From: Sindora glabra
Taxonomy: Eukaryota; Streptophyta; Magnoliopsida; Fabales; Fabaceae
NCBI GenBank assembly: GCA_020226215.1
Contig: CM035226.1
Span: 90,234,895-90,298,894, forward strand
DNA length: 64,000 nucleotides
Reading direction: 5' to 3'
Within the stretch, counting starts at the first letter, position 1. The number at the start of each line of letters is the position of its first letter. The position numbers and the translations under genes were made by a program. Positions 13,201 through 24,753 of the stretch are shown piece by piece. The notes under the pieces were generated by a model. The model was not told the origin of the DNA, did no database searches, and saw only the letters and a program-made list of their open reading frames with translations.

Positions 13201-13385
13201 CCAATATATATAAAATTTCCCAGAGAGGAATGCCAAGAAAGAGAGATATACTGGGTCTGCGCCCGAGGAGGTTGCGGTGGCTGTGGATTGTGGTGAGGAA
13301 GTTGGGGTTGGTCTTCGGGGTCATCTCTGAGGTCCGGAACGTCGTCGTCATCATCAGAGGAGGAAGCGTAATCCACCAGCGACAT
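10295..13385 (-). CDS. Conserved-looking uncharacterised protein, 166 aa, three exons
   Basis: Coding exons on the - strand are 13385-13252, 13138-12842 and 10364-10295, joined by GT-AG introns of 113 bp and 2,477 bp with matching phases (2, 2), for 501 nt including TAG. The product starts MSLVDYASSSDDDDD and has an acidic N-terminus (about residues 9-25), a His/Pro-rich stretch with PPQPP, a Ser-rich middle, then PRGNLPPSRNVPDTAGR and LLPPQISGRSNIVTEDIG, ending FVRKHNEPSSR. No membrane segment or catalytic motif is visible. The clean phase continuity across three exons and the codon-like composition argue for a real gene. I do not recognise the family and offer no function; the acidic, low-complexity N-terminus suggests a partly disordered protein. 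The start is the first ATG after a CT-rich leader. Confidence 0.8.
10365..12841 (-). other. Large second intron of the uncharacterised gene
   Basis: 2.5 kb intron with donor GTCAGTG after GGAAG and acceptor TTTACCAG. It holds a Mutator-like MITE (12061-12268). Short open frames at 11828-12037 and 12321-12533 (+) have no recognisable domains. Confidence 0.78.
12061..12268. mobile_element. Long-TIR foldback MITE (Mutator-like)
   Basis: The left arm GAGAAATTCTTGTACACTCC and the inverted right arm GAGAAATTTTTGTATGCTTC pair, and continue through TTAGTCATAGC to AAGGACAATT; about 90 bp per arm with a short centre. Flanks CTTTTTTCT and CTTTTTTTC are near-matching 9-mers, as expected of a Mutator-type target duplication, although the T-rich context makes this weak. 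There is no coding capacity. Confidence 0.75.
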
Positions 13386-13550
13386 CTCTCCTTCGTGTTC
13401 CTCTCTCTCTCTCTCTCTCTAATCTCGGAATCTCTAAGGAATTCGATTCTGAGTTTGAGTGATGTACTTAGTATTTGGTTCAGTCGCACATGCTTCTCTC
13501 TCTTGCCATTGAATACGAGAAATTTTTCTTATTTACGAAGCCTGTAGAAT
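13386..13550 (-). promoter_or_regulatory. Leader of the uncharacterised gene with a CT/GA tract
   Basis: Immediately upstream of the ATG on the - strand is a GA-repeat (CT on the + strand, about 13401-13420), a common feature of plant 5' leaders and core promoters. The transcription start is not defined. Confidence 0.4.
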
Positions 13551-15436
13551 CCTTCCTGTAATCATTTATACGTAGGATCCCACCAATAATGGATAATTAT
13601 TATTAATTTTTAAGAATAAGATATTAGGTGAAATTCAATCTACATAATTCATTATAATATGTAGATAAATTAAAGGAATTTCATGTATATTTACATAAAT
13701 AAATGTTTAATTCTTCCATGGTATTTTTTTTTTTAGTTTTCATGAAAATTTAACATAAAAATGATAATTTTTTATAAAATTTATTTTTTCACAAAATATT
13801 GTGATTCTATTCAAGTTCTATGTGTAGTAAATGCACAAAAAAAATTAAAACTTGAATTTGTTAAAGTTAAAAAAAAGTATAATTGTTAATAACAAATTTG
13901 TGAAAAGTATTGAAAAAAATTTGTTAAACTTTCAAGAGTATTTAATGATATGGTTTTTCTCATGTGTGGAAACATGACCCAAAGATAATTTTTTAAGAAT
14001 TAAGTGAGGTTTGATTCATGGGATTATATATTTCTAAGAGTTGTAAATTTTTAAGGAATATCATATTGCTATGTTTAGTTCAATTAAAGAGATTTCTAGA
14101 AATGTTGTAATTAATTTATATGTTTTTAAAATTATTGTTAGATTATAAAAAATGTCCTCAACAGTAATTAATTATGGTCAATTGCATTAAATAATAACAG
14201 ATGATAGTTAATGATAATGAGTAGTGATGGATAAAGGACAACAACAATAAGTAATGAAAGGCAATGGTCGACGACAATAGACAACAACAAATAATGGTTG
14301 ATAACCATAATAGGATAGATAGTGGTCAGTGATCGTGGTAATGGGAGCCTATTCAATAGCAAATAGGCAACAATTTATGGTGGCAAACAATAATAGATGG
14401 TAGCAACAATAATCAATAATGGTAAATAGTAATGAGCATTGGTCAATGATAGCAAATAGTGATAGTAAGTAATGATCAACAATAATATATAATGTAAAAA
14501 TGAAACAGTAAGGCTAACTTGCACTCTACCAAAATAACTAAATTGCATTGCAACCTCTCAATTAAAGGGAATTATGTATCACAACAATAGCTTTAGTTGA
14601 CTTATAGATTTTTTGTGCTTCTTTTTTTCACCTATCTCAATTTTATGGATTTAGACTAAAATCCTTCCATTATGTGATTCTATATTTGTTTGTGTATTTT
14701 CATGGCAGTTGTAATACCTATTACCACCATATGTGGAAGAAAAGAGAGATATTTTCGATAATTGCACAGTATATTACCACCATATGATTCAACATCATCT
14801 TTTAACAAAAATCTCATTGCATTCTTCACTACATCTTCTTGACTTTTTATCAATTATTTTTCTATTCCTTTTCCTTTTAAAGAAAATGAGTTTTGTAAGT
14901 TTAGAATTTATTACAAAAAAGGATCAACATTCATTTACAGGAGGTTGTGTTGCTATAAGATCAGTAATTTGACCATGACTAATAGAAGGTAGCTTTATAG
15001 ATGTAATAAACAAAAAGAAATCAAGAAGAGGTGAACTAGAAAGGAAGAACTTCCTATAGCTATGACCATAACCAGAAATAGGAGGAATAGATGTATCAAG
15101 CTTAGGCGGCTTAAAGCTGGACTCACTAAAAGCTTTTCCAATGACATTAAATGGTCTCAGCATAAGGAAAGTCCTACCATCACAACTATGGCCATAACCT
15201 CCACCATCAGTGGAAGAGATGGAGAAAGGAATCAGAGTTTGTACAGTGGCATTGAAAATAATGGCATTTAGAAGTATGATTTGAATGGTTCATCTCATTG
15301 AGAAGATTATATAAATAAATACTTTTAGAAATAGAATATGAAAGTTTAAGGGATTAATCTGAACTGAATGGTTTTAAGGGTTTGAAAGCTAGTTTAAAGT
15401 GAAGGAGATAATTGTGGTGATGTTAAGGCTTATTTG
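13551..15436. other. Intergenic with a degenerate trinucleotide-like repeat zone
   Basis: AT-rich, no supported gene. From about 14180 to 14490 the sequence is a loose repetition of ATAATG/AACAATAG/GGTCAATGATAG-type words, resembling a decayed minisatellite. From 15280 to 14924 (- strand) an open frame of about 118 codons without a defined start contains two related GYGHS motifs; its family is unknown. Confidence 0.4.
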
Positions 15437-15687
15437 TAGGGTGCTTAACAAATTGACCCACATGGGTCGGGCCTGTTTAGGCCTGGTCTACTAAGTCCTG
15501 CATTTTATACGAGTCTATTTTAATTAATTCGATCTGTGTAAAAACTCACAAAATCTGTGAATTTTACACTACAAAAGGGTTTGGCCCGCATGAATTTAGC
15601 CTATTTAGGCCTATATTTTGCGGGCCTAATTTTTACAACTCCAATTCATGAAAAGCCCGCGAGCTAGTGACCTGTTAAGCATCCTTA
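15437..15687. mobile_element. hAT-type MITE
   Basis: Ends TAGGGTGCTTAACA and, inverted, TAAGGATGCTTAACA, flanked by an exact 8-bp direct repeat CTTATTTG (15429-15436 and 15688-15695). 8-bp duplications and TA-rich TIRs are the hAT signature. The interior contains GGGTCGGGCCTG and CCCGC words typical of plant hAT derivatives and no coding sequence. Confidence 0.88.
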
Positions 15688-15891
15688 CTTATTTGCCTAA
15701 GTTTCCCATTGCCCAATGTGACAATTGCAAATTATCACATTTATTAGGGTCATTAAGTAAATAATTTCCTTCAAGTTAGCCATATCACTCAACCAAAGAT
15801 TAAATCATGGCCTTGCATCTCCCTTTACCCCAGTGCACCAAAGTCTTGTCTAATCTTTTATTTAATTTTAAAGGAAACATTAAGAATTTAA

Positions 15892-16224
15892 GGCTTTATT
15901 TGTTTACTATTTTTGAAAATAATTTTCTATTTTAAAAAATAAAAGTTCCTATTTGGTTATTATTTTCATAATCTATTTTTAAAAATTATAACTTCAAATA
16001 TATGACTTAAAAATAAAAAATACAAATAACTTTTAAATATTTTTTCAATTTGTTCTTTTGTTTTTTATTCAATTTTACAATTAAATGAAATATTTTTTAT
16101 TTAGTCCTCCTAACATCATCTATTATTTATTCCTTATATTCAAAAATAATTTTTGAAAATAAAAAAATAATTTTTAAACATAACTTCTTAAAATATAAAA
16201 ACAAAAGTAAAATCAAACAAAGCT
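15892..16224. mobile_element. AT-rich MITE, PIF/Harbinger-like
   Basis: The left end GGCTTTATTTGTTTACT and inverted right end AGCTTTGTTTGATTTTAC are imperfect inverted repeats; flanking triplets TAA and TGA would be a TAA duplication with one change. The interior is purely AT-rich with many AAAATAATTTT palindromes. Confidence 0.5.
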
Positions 16225-16499
16225 TGACATTCTTGAGAAAAGGAAAAATTTTCACAAGCTAACATAGGGTATAAATAAGGTGCACTGAGACAAATTTTAA
16301 CATTGTTTAAACTCAAGAAATATAACATGAAAGAGTAGACTAAATCTAACAATACAGATTATCAACCATTAGGATACCCAATACAAGACTACACCTATAA
16401 AGTAGGAATACATAATATAATACTAAAAAATAGAAAAATAACAAAACCTTTTACTCAGCCTCCTCCACTTCCTGGTGGTTGTCCATAATCCATTCTTGT

Positions 16500-18300
16500 T
16501 GCAATGTGTTGTCCTACATAAAGTAAGTCTAGAATATGTATTTTGCCTTGTTAGTTAAAATTAAAATGAAGTGAGAAAGTAAAGCTCAAGCTATTCTTGC
16601 ATGAGGAATTCATTTTAAATTAGAAGCCACATGCAGACTTCTTGCATTTCTTTTGATAAGGTGAGATTGCCTTAATATACATATTATATCTCTATGAAAA
16701 CTTATGATTCCTAGAATAAGAAAATGCTCAAGCTGCTTTGAAATTGGCTTGAAAAATACTTGAGGATTAACTTTTTAGGCATTACTTGCATTAGTAGAAA
16801 GATTGACTTCTTAATTAAATTCCTAAATAATTTCCATATCTTTTATATAATAACAACTCTTAATATTATTGGAAAATGGGGAATGATATACATTATCCAT
16901 GAAAAAAAGGCTACAAACTAGTTATTCCATATGGCAAGGTGGTAGTCTACATTGTAAGAAGAAAATAAAAAAGGCAATGCTTAATATTATTTGAAAATAC
17001 ATTGCCTTTATGAAGCTTAAGACATTTAGCCAATACATGTCTAACTTGTCCACAATTTGAACAAACTTGCACCACTTTTTCTTTCTTGAAAAGAACTATA
17101 AGGGTATTACTTGCCTTTGATGACATAAAAGCTCCAAAGCATTTTGTAAAAACCTATTTTTCAAATTTGTTCCAAAATGACCACAATGACATGTTTCCCT
17201 TAAATTGTTGTGGTTGTTCCAACAATTGTAATTGTCCTTTAAGTTGTACTTTTTAGGCTTTTAAATAATTTATATCATCCTTCAATTAATGAATAACTTC
17301 CTATAGTTCAACAATCTTGAATTCCAATGCTTGATTTTGTTCCTTAAGTTTGGTTACTTTTAACACTAACATTCTATTTTTGTTAACTTCATTCCTATCA
17401 ATTACATGTTGTCAATATTTTTCCTTAAATACCCTATCAAAACATCAAAAAATAAATTGCCTAAGATAATGGATAATAACCTATGTTTGCAATTAGACTA
17501 AGCTCATCATAAGAATATTCCTCAAAGGTTATTAGTTCCATTAAAAAAAAGAAGACAATACAACCTCTATATCCAAACTAGCATCTTGAACAAATTTATT
17601 AAGATATGATTGTTTTAAGGTTTCCTTTTTTTGCAAATGCTTAGCCTTTTCTTCTTGTTTTTTATTCACTAAAAATACAAAGCTTTTTACATATTTCCTT
17701 CTTCATCATACAATCCCTCTTCTCATAAGTAGAATATAATTTGTTAGCCAAGAAACCTTTCTTAAACCCATTTTTCTTATCAAAGCAACCAGGTGAAACT
17801 CCACATTAACTATACAAAGGCAGCACTAGCATATAAGTTAAGAAGAAAAACTAATAACATTATTATAAATTTTAAATAACATAGATATTGATAATATCTA
17901 CCCATAAAGATTCTCATATCACTCATACCAATAGTTCAAAACCATAATAGTAACCACCATAAAATCAAATTTGATACTAATTTTGAATTGTTAACAAATT
18001 ACTACTTGAATAGTTAACATTCAGTGATACCTTTGAATTGCACAAGTTGACCCAATTAGCATTAATAAAATTTGAAACTTGAGCATGATTGGCCAATGCT
18101 TTATGAAAACTCCCTGGGAACAAAATTATAGATTCTTATGATAATTGAAAACCAAACAAATAAAACAACGACAATGCAATTTAGGATTGAACCTAATGTT
18201 GAGGGTCCAAGGAGAATGAAAATGAACTCTAGGGTATTAGAACCCTAAAAAAACTAGCTAGAAAATAAAAAATAGTGAAAGTGCCATCACTGCCTATCTC
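16500..18300 (-). mobile_element. Decayed Ty1/copia gag remnant
   Basis: On the - strand, between about 17380 and 17030, discontinuous frames give a coiled-coil-like stretch (VLKVTKLKEQNQALEFKIVE) followed by a CCHC zinc knuckle CSNCGQVRHVLAKC (C-x2-C-x4-H-x4-C). That order is usual in copia gag proteins of the SIRE type. No intact frame remains. A sequence resembling a degenerate inverted primer-binding site lies near 17966. LTRs were not found. Confidence 0.55.
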
Positions 18301-21089
18301 TCAATAGAAAAAGAATGAAAATTAGGGGAAAAGGATGGAATCTAGAATAGAAATTAATAAAGAGAATCTAAGGAATGAGCCACCAATGATGGCAATCTAT
18401 GTCACAAAGTCTTCAACAACGGAACAAGGAACTAAAGTTTCTTGACAAAGTGTTCTTCTCTTACATAGGCACATAAAATGTAAAAAGTAGACCTAACTAA
18501 CTAAAAAGTTTCATAATATAGTTTTTTAAAAAATCATATATTAAAAAAAAGAATGGAAGAAGAGTTAGGCACCATAATTTAACATTTTTAAATTTGTCCA
18601 ATTAATATACAATCCTCCAATTGATTTTAAGTTTTTATTTATTTATTTTTGGTATCAAGGGAGGGGGAGAGGAAGGAAAATGGTGTATAAGATGACATGA
18701 TTCAAACTCATGCCTCTTATACCTTTCTTATAGGGCATTCACAAAATGTGGCATTTCAAGTTTGATTATTCAATAAAAAAATAACTATTGAGTTAGACTT
18801 TTTAGCTCGCTTTTTTTCAAAAATAGATAAATTCAATCAAAACCTAGATAATCTTTATTCATAACTATGAGGAGATTCATATCTTAATTTTTTACGTTAC
18901 AAAATTTATCAAAAAATAAATTATAATTTCATTATTAGATTCTTCACTTTATTAAAATTAGATAAATTATAAAGTCAATTTAGCTAGTCACTGTATTCAA
19001 AAAAAATTACATACTAAATATTCAAGAGAGATTAATCAATTAAAAATAAAAACAATAATTATAAGTAACAAATATTATTTAAAGAACAATCATGTTTATG
19101 CTCCTGGCAAAATCTTAAATGTGTCATGATCTTGAGGGCATCATGATGTTAATGTCAACTAGAAGTAGTTACCTTAAATAAGTTATTATGTGATAAGATT
19201 GACATGACAAAATGACTAATTTATTTTTAACAAAACAATTAATATAACCATACAATGAAATGTCATTTGAGCATGTCATCACATCGTACTAATTGTAGAA
19301 TAACTTCATTGGCTATAAATACCTCATGGTATGCTATTAGTTTCAATTTAATATTCACTTGTACTTTTATTGATTCTAGACTATATAAACTAACCTGAGC
19401 ATAGTAAGGTTTAAGTAAATACCACTACTTAAGCTTTGCTTGCAAGTTCTCTAACAACCGCAAACTATTGTATGAATGAAAATGCTTATCAATAACTATA
19501 CTATAATAATTAAAAATAACATAATATTACATATTTTATATTAAGACAAATTACATTGATTCCCTTATAATTTGACCTAATTACACTCAAAACCTTTTAT
19601 TTTTTCACTTTTACTATTATGAAATGCAATAACATTAAAATTTTAAATTGTAACCCTTTCTTTAATATTGTTTCTCATGACCGGAAGACCATTTCTCTAC
19701 ATTTTTTATGTGTACATGTGCTCTTTCTTTAAAAAAATAAAAATACTCTTTTTTTTTATATCACTATGTTGCAATATTTATACTATTATATATAAAAATA
19801 TAGAAAAATAATCCTATACTCATGAGAAATGACATTAAAAAAAGTTAAAATGTTGATGTTATTTTATTTTATTTTATTTTATTTCATAACCATAAAAGTA
19901 CTTTAGAAGGGTGGAAGTTTATAGCTTTGAATAATGAAGGGTGTTAAGTGTAATTAAATGAAACTTTAGAGGATAAATATCATATACCCTTTACATGAAT
20001 ATGATAAGTCAATGGATAGAGCTTCCGTGTTCTCAAGTTAATTTCAAGCATTTTCATTTATTGAATGAATTGAGACAAGTTAAAATGAAACTCGTGTAAA
20101 TCAAACTTCAGTAGTTCACAATTAACTTAATTCATTTACATGCTTATTGGAAATGATAAAATGGACTCGCTTCCAACTAAACTTTTACATGTAGATTTAT
20201 AAATTTTATAACCTTCTTTATTAAAGCTTTAGACATATATAACAATAGAAAATTTTTAGAAATATTTTTTCGGCAACTATGAGTGATGAAGTCGCAATTT
20301 TTTTTCCACTTGTTATAGAGAAAATTAGGACAAAATTAAAACTTATTTAAATATAAAAAAATTGCAAATTTTGATATGCAGAACCAAAATTTTCATGTTA
20401 AATTTTTATACATAAAAATTACAAAATCTCGGACTTCTCACTAAACTATTACCTTAAAAACACAAAATTGATCCTGAAAGTTTATACAATGAGGACTCCT
20501 TGTCCAATTTTATAAGAAACTATAAAATCATAATATATAGATAATAAGGTTTTTTTTTATATCAAACTTTATATAATACTCAATGTCAGCGATAATCTCA
20601 CCAATAACTACCACATTTTTTTAATTTGAAAAGGGTACAAATTTTCATAATTTTCAAATTTCAATGTGTTCCAAAAATGGATTTTTCTTGCGTTTAAATA
20701 ATTTTTTGTGTTACTACGCTTTTTTATCATAAAAAAAAAATAATAGTGACATAAACCAACCTTTTACAATCTCTTGACAACTTTAAAACAAAACACAGAT
20801 AGGCTCTGCCAAATGTCCAGAAGGTTTGTGAATTCTTTTTCCATCAATTAGTATACTTAACATTAAAATCACCCAAAAAAAAGGCCAATATTATTACCTT
20901 CCTGCTCTTATAAGTTGAAAGAAACAGATTGGAAATTGTTAATTTACAAGCACAGAACACAGTTCAACATTCAAACCACAACACAACCTTCTCATGATTT
21001 CAGGTAGTAAAAAAATGAAAAAAATCAAGCTGCACTAAGTTCCTTAAACCTACATCCGCTAAAAAGCCAAAATTGCATGCCATCGAGAT
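18301..21089. other. AT-rich intergenic region
   Basis: No gene supported. Around 19310-19450 there is a GGCTATAAATACC TATA-like motif followed by a less AT-rich leader-like stretch, suggestive of an LTR fragment, but without visible ends. A short (ATTTT)n run lies at about 19860-19883. Confidence 0.4.
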
Positions 21090-23992
21090 TCAAGGTTGCT
21101 GACCAAGAAGGGATGGCATATAAAAAGCATGGCTCTGAGCAATCTCAATCAGATCTCGCGGATCATGCATTGTTTCATCTCGCAGTGCTTGAAGAATGGC
21201 CTGTGAAGGAAATTCCCTGAAAACTCAGACCAAAATAATCCACAAAAAATTTTGGATCAGTGGCCATATCTTTAAGGGTGTAGTGACATCTAATGTTATC
21301 TTAGGGATCTTATTCCCCTCACGTCATGGGTTCAAACCTTGATCTTGCATGTGTATTAAATGGATTACTACTCATTCAATTACCCAAAAAAAAAAAAAAG
21401 ATCAACAACTCAGATAACAAAAAAAGAATTTCAATTTTGTAATTTCTGGACTGCCATGTGTATCAAGTTTCAAGAATTTGAAGCATTGTGGAAGATGAAA
21501 CCATGGAGGTTACATGCTGCAACCATCAAAGCACAAGTTCTACCCATCTTTTTTTATTTCAATACTTAAGAAAAATAAGAGAAGAAAAGTAAAAGAGTGT
21601 ATCAGTTAATCACCTTTTGATTAGTATATTATATAACATCTTTAAGATTGGACAAAGCTCCACTGGGGCAACCTGCTTATTTGCTACAGGATGTAGGACA
21701 TTCAAGCTAGACTGACTCAGCAGTTCATAAAAAGCTTTCACTGCAGAGACTCCCTGCAACAGGCAGAGGAAAATGAACATCAGTGGCAAGGCAGTAATGG
21801 TATAAATCATTTTCTTTGTGACAAGAATTGGCTGATGAATCAAAATTTATACCTGAATCATCCCCTTGCCCTTGATGCTGTCACCCATTTCAAGGCTCAA
21901 TTCCCCTTTGGCCAACTTTTGTCCATACCATGCATTTCGACCTTTCAACAAGGTTACATATGTATCAGCCAATAGAGGTCCTGCAAGTTTCTCTGGTTCT
22001 TCTGCCAAGAGATGAGTGATGAAAATCATCTCTGATGTACAGTGAGCAAAGTAAACTGCTTTGCTAGTGGCACTTTCCATTGTCAAAGCAGCTACCATTC
22101 CTGTTAACATTGTAATTCATGAGTAAAACTTACAAGATTTATTTCTATATGAGGCCTACGAAAAATGGGAAAAAAAAAATTACCTGCTCCAATAGCATAG
22201 ACATTCTTTAAACCACCCATAACTTCATGAGTTACAAGATCACCATTATCCCACACAATGAATTGGGGTTGCCTCAAAAACTTAGCCAACGGTTTCCTCC
22301 ATTTTTCAGCTCCACAAATCCGAGCATTAGCATATTCTTTGTTGTAAATCTCTGATGCAATATTTGGTCCTCCAAGATAGAGAATGTTCTCCATGGGGAT
22401 TCCAGCTGCAAAGCATGAGACAATCGATGTGACCAGTGAAAACACATGAGAAGGACAAGTTATACCACTATGAAAAGAACCCCAGAAAGGACATCAAGTT
22501 TCACCAAACTAAACAGAAAACAATTCATTTGGTTTTCTCTTTTTTTCCATGTACAAGGTCCAGTTACATTACGTCAACACATAGGTTTCCACTGCATGCA
22601 GAAAAATTGATGCATATTCACTTTTTCAATCTGCGAAGTAAAATCTTATTATTCAGAAAGCAGCACCCTCATCTTTCAGGCAAACAGGCAATCAAAGAGT
22701 AATCATAATCAATTCACTGTGTTTTAAATATACAATGTTGTGCCAACTAACCAGAATAAGAGATACACAAATTTGTATCAGGTTGTTACAACTGACATAC
22801 AGATATTACTACAATGAAAGTCATGAGACATTAAACCGAAATGTCATATTGCAGAATTTGACCTAATTGGATGCTTTAATTCTTGTATAACATTGATATG
22901 CTGGATCAGTTTCTGTTACAGAGAACAGAATTCATATTTTTTTCATTCAAGATATAAAATTAAAAAAATATATATATACTGTGCTTACTGTTAAGTTCAC
23001 CTATTAACCTTCAACTTCTCATTTAATTGCATGGGATACATGAATGAGTTAATTTACACTATAAATGCCTGATATAAGCACAAACAAACACACCGATGGC
23101 ATAATCATCTAACCGTTGGTTAAGGTTGCTCCATTAAATATATGAACATGTTTTGCACCTGAAAAACAAAGACTGGGAACTTTCTTTTAATCCTTGGCAA
23201 TTGTTTTGCAACAAGCCTTGCAAGCCAAAAATATCCCTTAGGGATAATTGGTACCAAACAAAATACTAGTGCCTAGTCGTCATTTACTGATACCAACAGC
23301 AGATAACAAAATTAATGTAAATGAGTCTTACTAGCCCGATTGATCATCAAAGTGGGAGTAATTATTCTTGGTTCTGGACCCAATTCGGCCTCCACACCCT
23401 TTGCCAAGGAGATGATGACAGGAGTGGTAATCCTCTCTTTCCAGTATTTATTAATTTCTTCAAATACCACATGAGTTTCTGTTGATGGCAAGCCATTAAT
23501 AACAATATCCGCATCCCATACAGCCTCCTGCAAGTTTGTGACAACCTTCAAAGGGCAAAGAGGTGTATCAATCATATTCAAGCAAAATCCATCTTTCAAA
23601 ATTTCATCTGCATAAAGTGCCCGGTCACCTAATCTAGCCTCAACATATTTCAAATATGCACATCGCCTAATCAGCCTCCTCAGTACATCCTCCCTCGAAT
23701 TGATCACCTCAAATAAGTGCTCAGCTGTGGCTCTGTCAACTGTTCTTCCGGGTCTTCTCCATATTCTTATTTGAACCTTTTCCCTTAAACTACCATAAGC
23801 ATCCTGAAGCATAGCAGCAAATACACTACCCCAAGCCCCCGCTCCAACTCCAACAATTCTTAATGGATCCCGGTCCACTTTCCCCATGAGCTGACGAAGC
23901 TCATCAACCTTCTCTTCTAATCCGTTGCTCGGATTCGGATGGGAACCATTTGAATACACATTTTGGCTCATATCCTTACTCGTTCCAACCAT
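21090..23992 (-). CDS. GPDHC1: NAD+-dependent glycerol-3-phosphate dehydrogenase, cytosolic GPDHC1 type
   Basis: Interconverts dihydroxyacetone phosphate and sn-glycerol 3-phosphate with NADH/NAD+, supplying glycerolipid backbones and taking part in redox shuttling. Coding exons on the - strand are 23992-23332, 22405-22184, 22100-21853, 21753-21614 and 21216-21090; phases 1, 1, 0, 2 match and the total is 1,398 nt (465 aa plus stop), close to the roughly 460 aa of plant GPDHC proteins. Seen: a Rossmann nucleotide-binding motif GVGAGAWG (residues about 48-55), the conserved GLKN with its lysine at about residue 287, and the C-terminal helical domain (SEMIFITHLL, AEEPEKLAGPL). The C-terminus ends SLLGQQP, with no peroxisomal SKL and no obvious plastid transit peptide, so cytosol is likely. 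I chose the ATG at 23992 (MVGTSKDM) because upstream in-frame sequence lacks family similarity and contains a good splice acceptor. The gene looks intact. Confidence 0.96.
21217..23331 (-). other. Coding-region introns of GPDH
   Basis: Introns 22406-23331 (926 bp), 22101-22183 (83 bp), 21754-21852 (99 bp) and 21217-21613 (397 bp), all GT-AG on the - strand. The first is AT-rich with a short (AT)n run near 22970. The last contains a possible SINE. Confidence 0.9.
21255..21400 (+). mobile_element. Possible SINE in the last GPDH intron
   Basis: Contains a pol III B-box-like GGTTCAAACC (21329-21338), an upstream TAGTGACATCT that could be a weak A box, and ends in a run of 14 A residues followed by GATCA, which also occurs before the proposed start (GGATCAGTGGCC). 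Similar GGGTTCAAACC phrases mark tRNA-derived plant SINEs. The flanking duplication is too short to be convincing. Confidence 0.35.
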
Positions 23993-24753
23993 CTTGGTTG
24001 TAAATGACACTGAAAAAACCCAACTTTTGGACGACAAATTCGGAGAGCAATGAACTAAAGATCTTGAGATCTTACAAATCTTAGTGAAAAATATCATCCA
24101 AAGCTTCACTCTTGTATTTATAATTTCAAAGCAAAGCACCTATAAACCTCCAAAACATCACCATATTCTCATGATGTTGATGGGTCTTCTAACCAAAAAA
24201 CAAACAACTCCACCAGTTAAATCACCAGAAAGCAACAGAATTAAGAAATGGAGAATTACCAACTAAACTATTAAAGAACACCCAATTGGGCTTTACAAAG
24301 GTTTTGGATCTCTCTATGCAATAAGGATCTTCCAATGACTCAGATAAAGGCTCATAAACTTGCGCAAGTAAAATAAAACCCAATCTAGGAGCTGGATAAC
24401 CTAAACCCAACAAACCAGACAACGAGGTTGAGCAGCGGAGCAAACAATGTTTGTCAGCGGGTTGTTCAACGGGGAAATTTGAACTTTTCAGCTACAAGTC
24501 TTCGTCTGCTTCTGCGAGTATCGCACGCATTGCTCGTGCTACAAAGCCGGTTCGCTCGAAGTTTCTAGCAAAACAATAAAGGAGCATTGCTCCCTGGGTT
24601 TGCGTGAACAATGGGAATTTGGGAAGCGGCAGAAGATAAGTAGAAGCCAGCAAGGTATAAAATTTCCAGTCCCTTTCTAGCGACCGGAGAAGAACAGGTA
24701 CTTCCGTCAACTTCGAAGATGATCTTTCCGCGAACGCTAATGCAGCTCATTAA
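23993..24753 (-). promoter_or_regulatory. GPDH 5' leader region with probable 5' UTR intron
   Basis: On the - strand a strong acceptor GGGTTTTTTCAG (AG at 24011-24010) lies 17 nt before the start codon, implying a leader intron. Its donor is not certain; GGTAATTC near 24260 is one candidate. The segment 24430-24750 is GC-richer than its surroundings and is probably the first, non-coding exon and core promoter. Open frames of 60-73 codons here have no family resemblance. Confidence 0.5.

Noticed and set aside
13164..13547. Overlapping frames on both strands around the CT tract
   Set aside because: Only the frame starting MSLVDYASS splices in phase to downstream exons; the others are shadows.
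23993..24139. In-frame upstream ATG extending GPDH by 49 residues
   Set aside because: The extension is unlike GPDH proteins and spans a strong splice acceptor next to the family's usual start.
24492..24750. 60-72 codon - strand frames upstream of GPDH
   Set aside because: No similarity recognised; position and composition fit a non-coding first exon.
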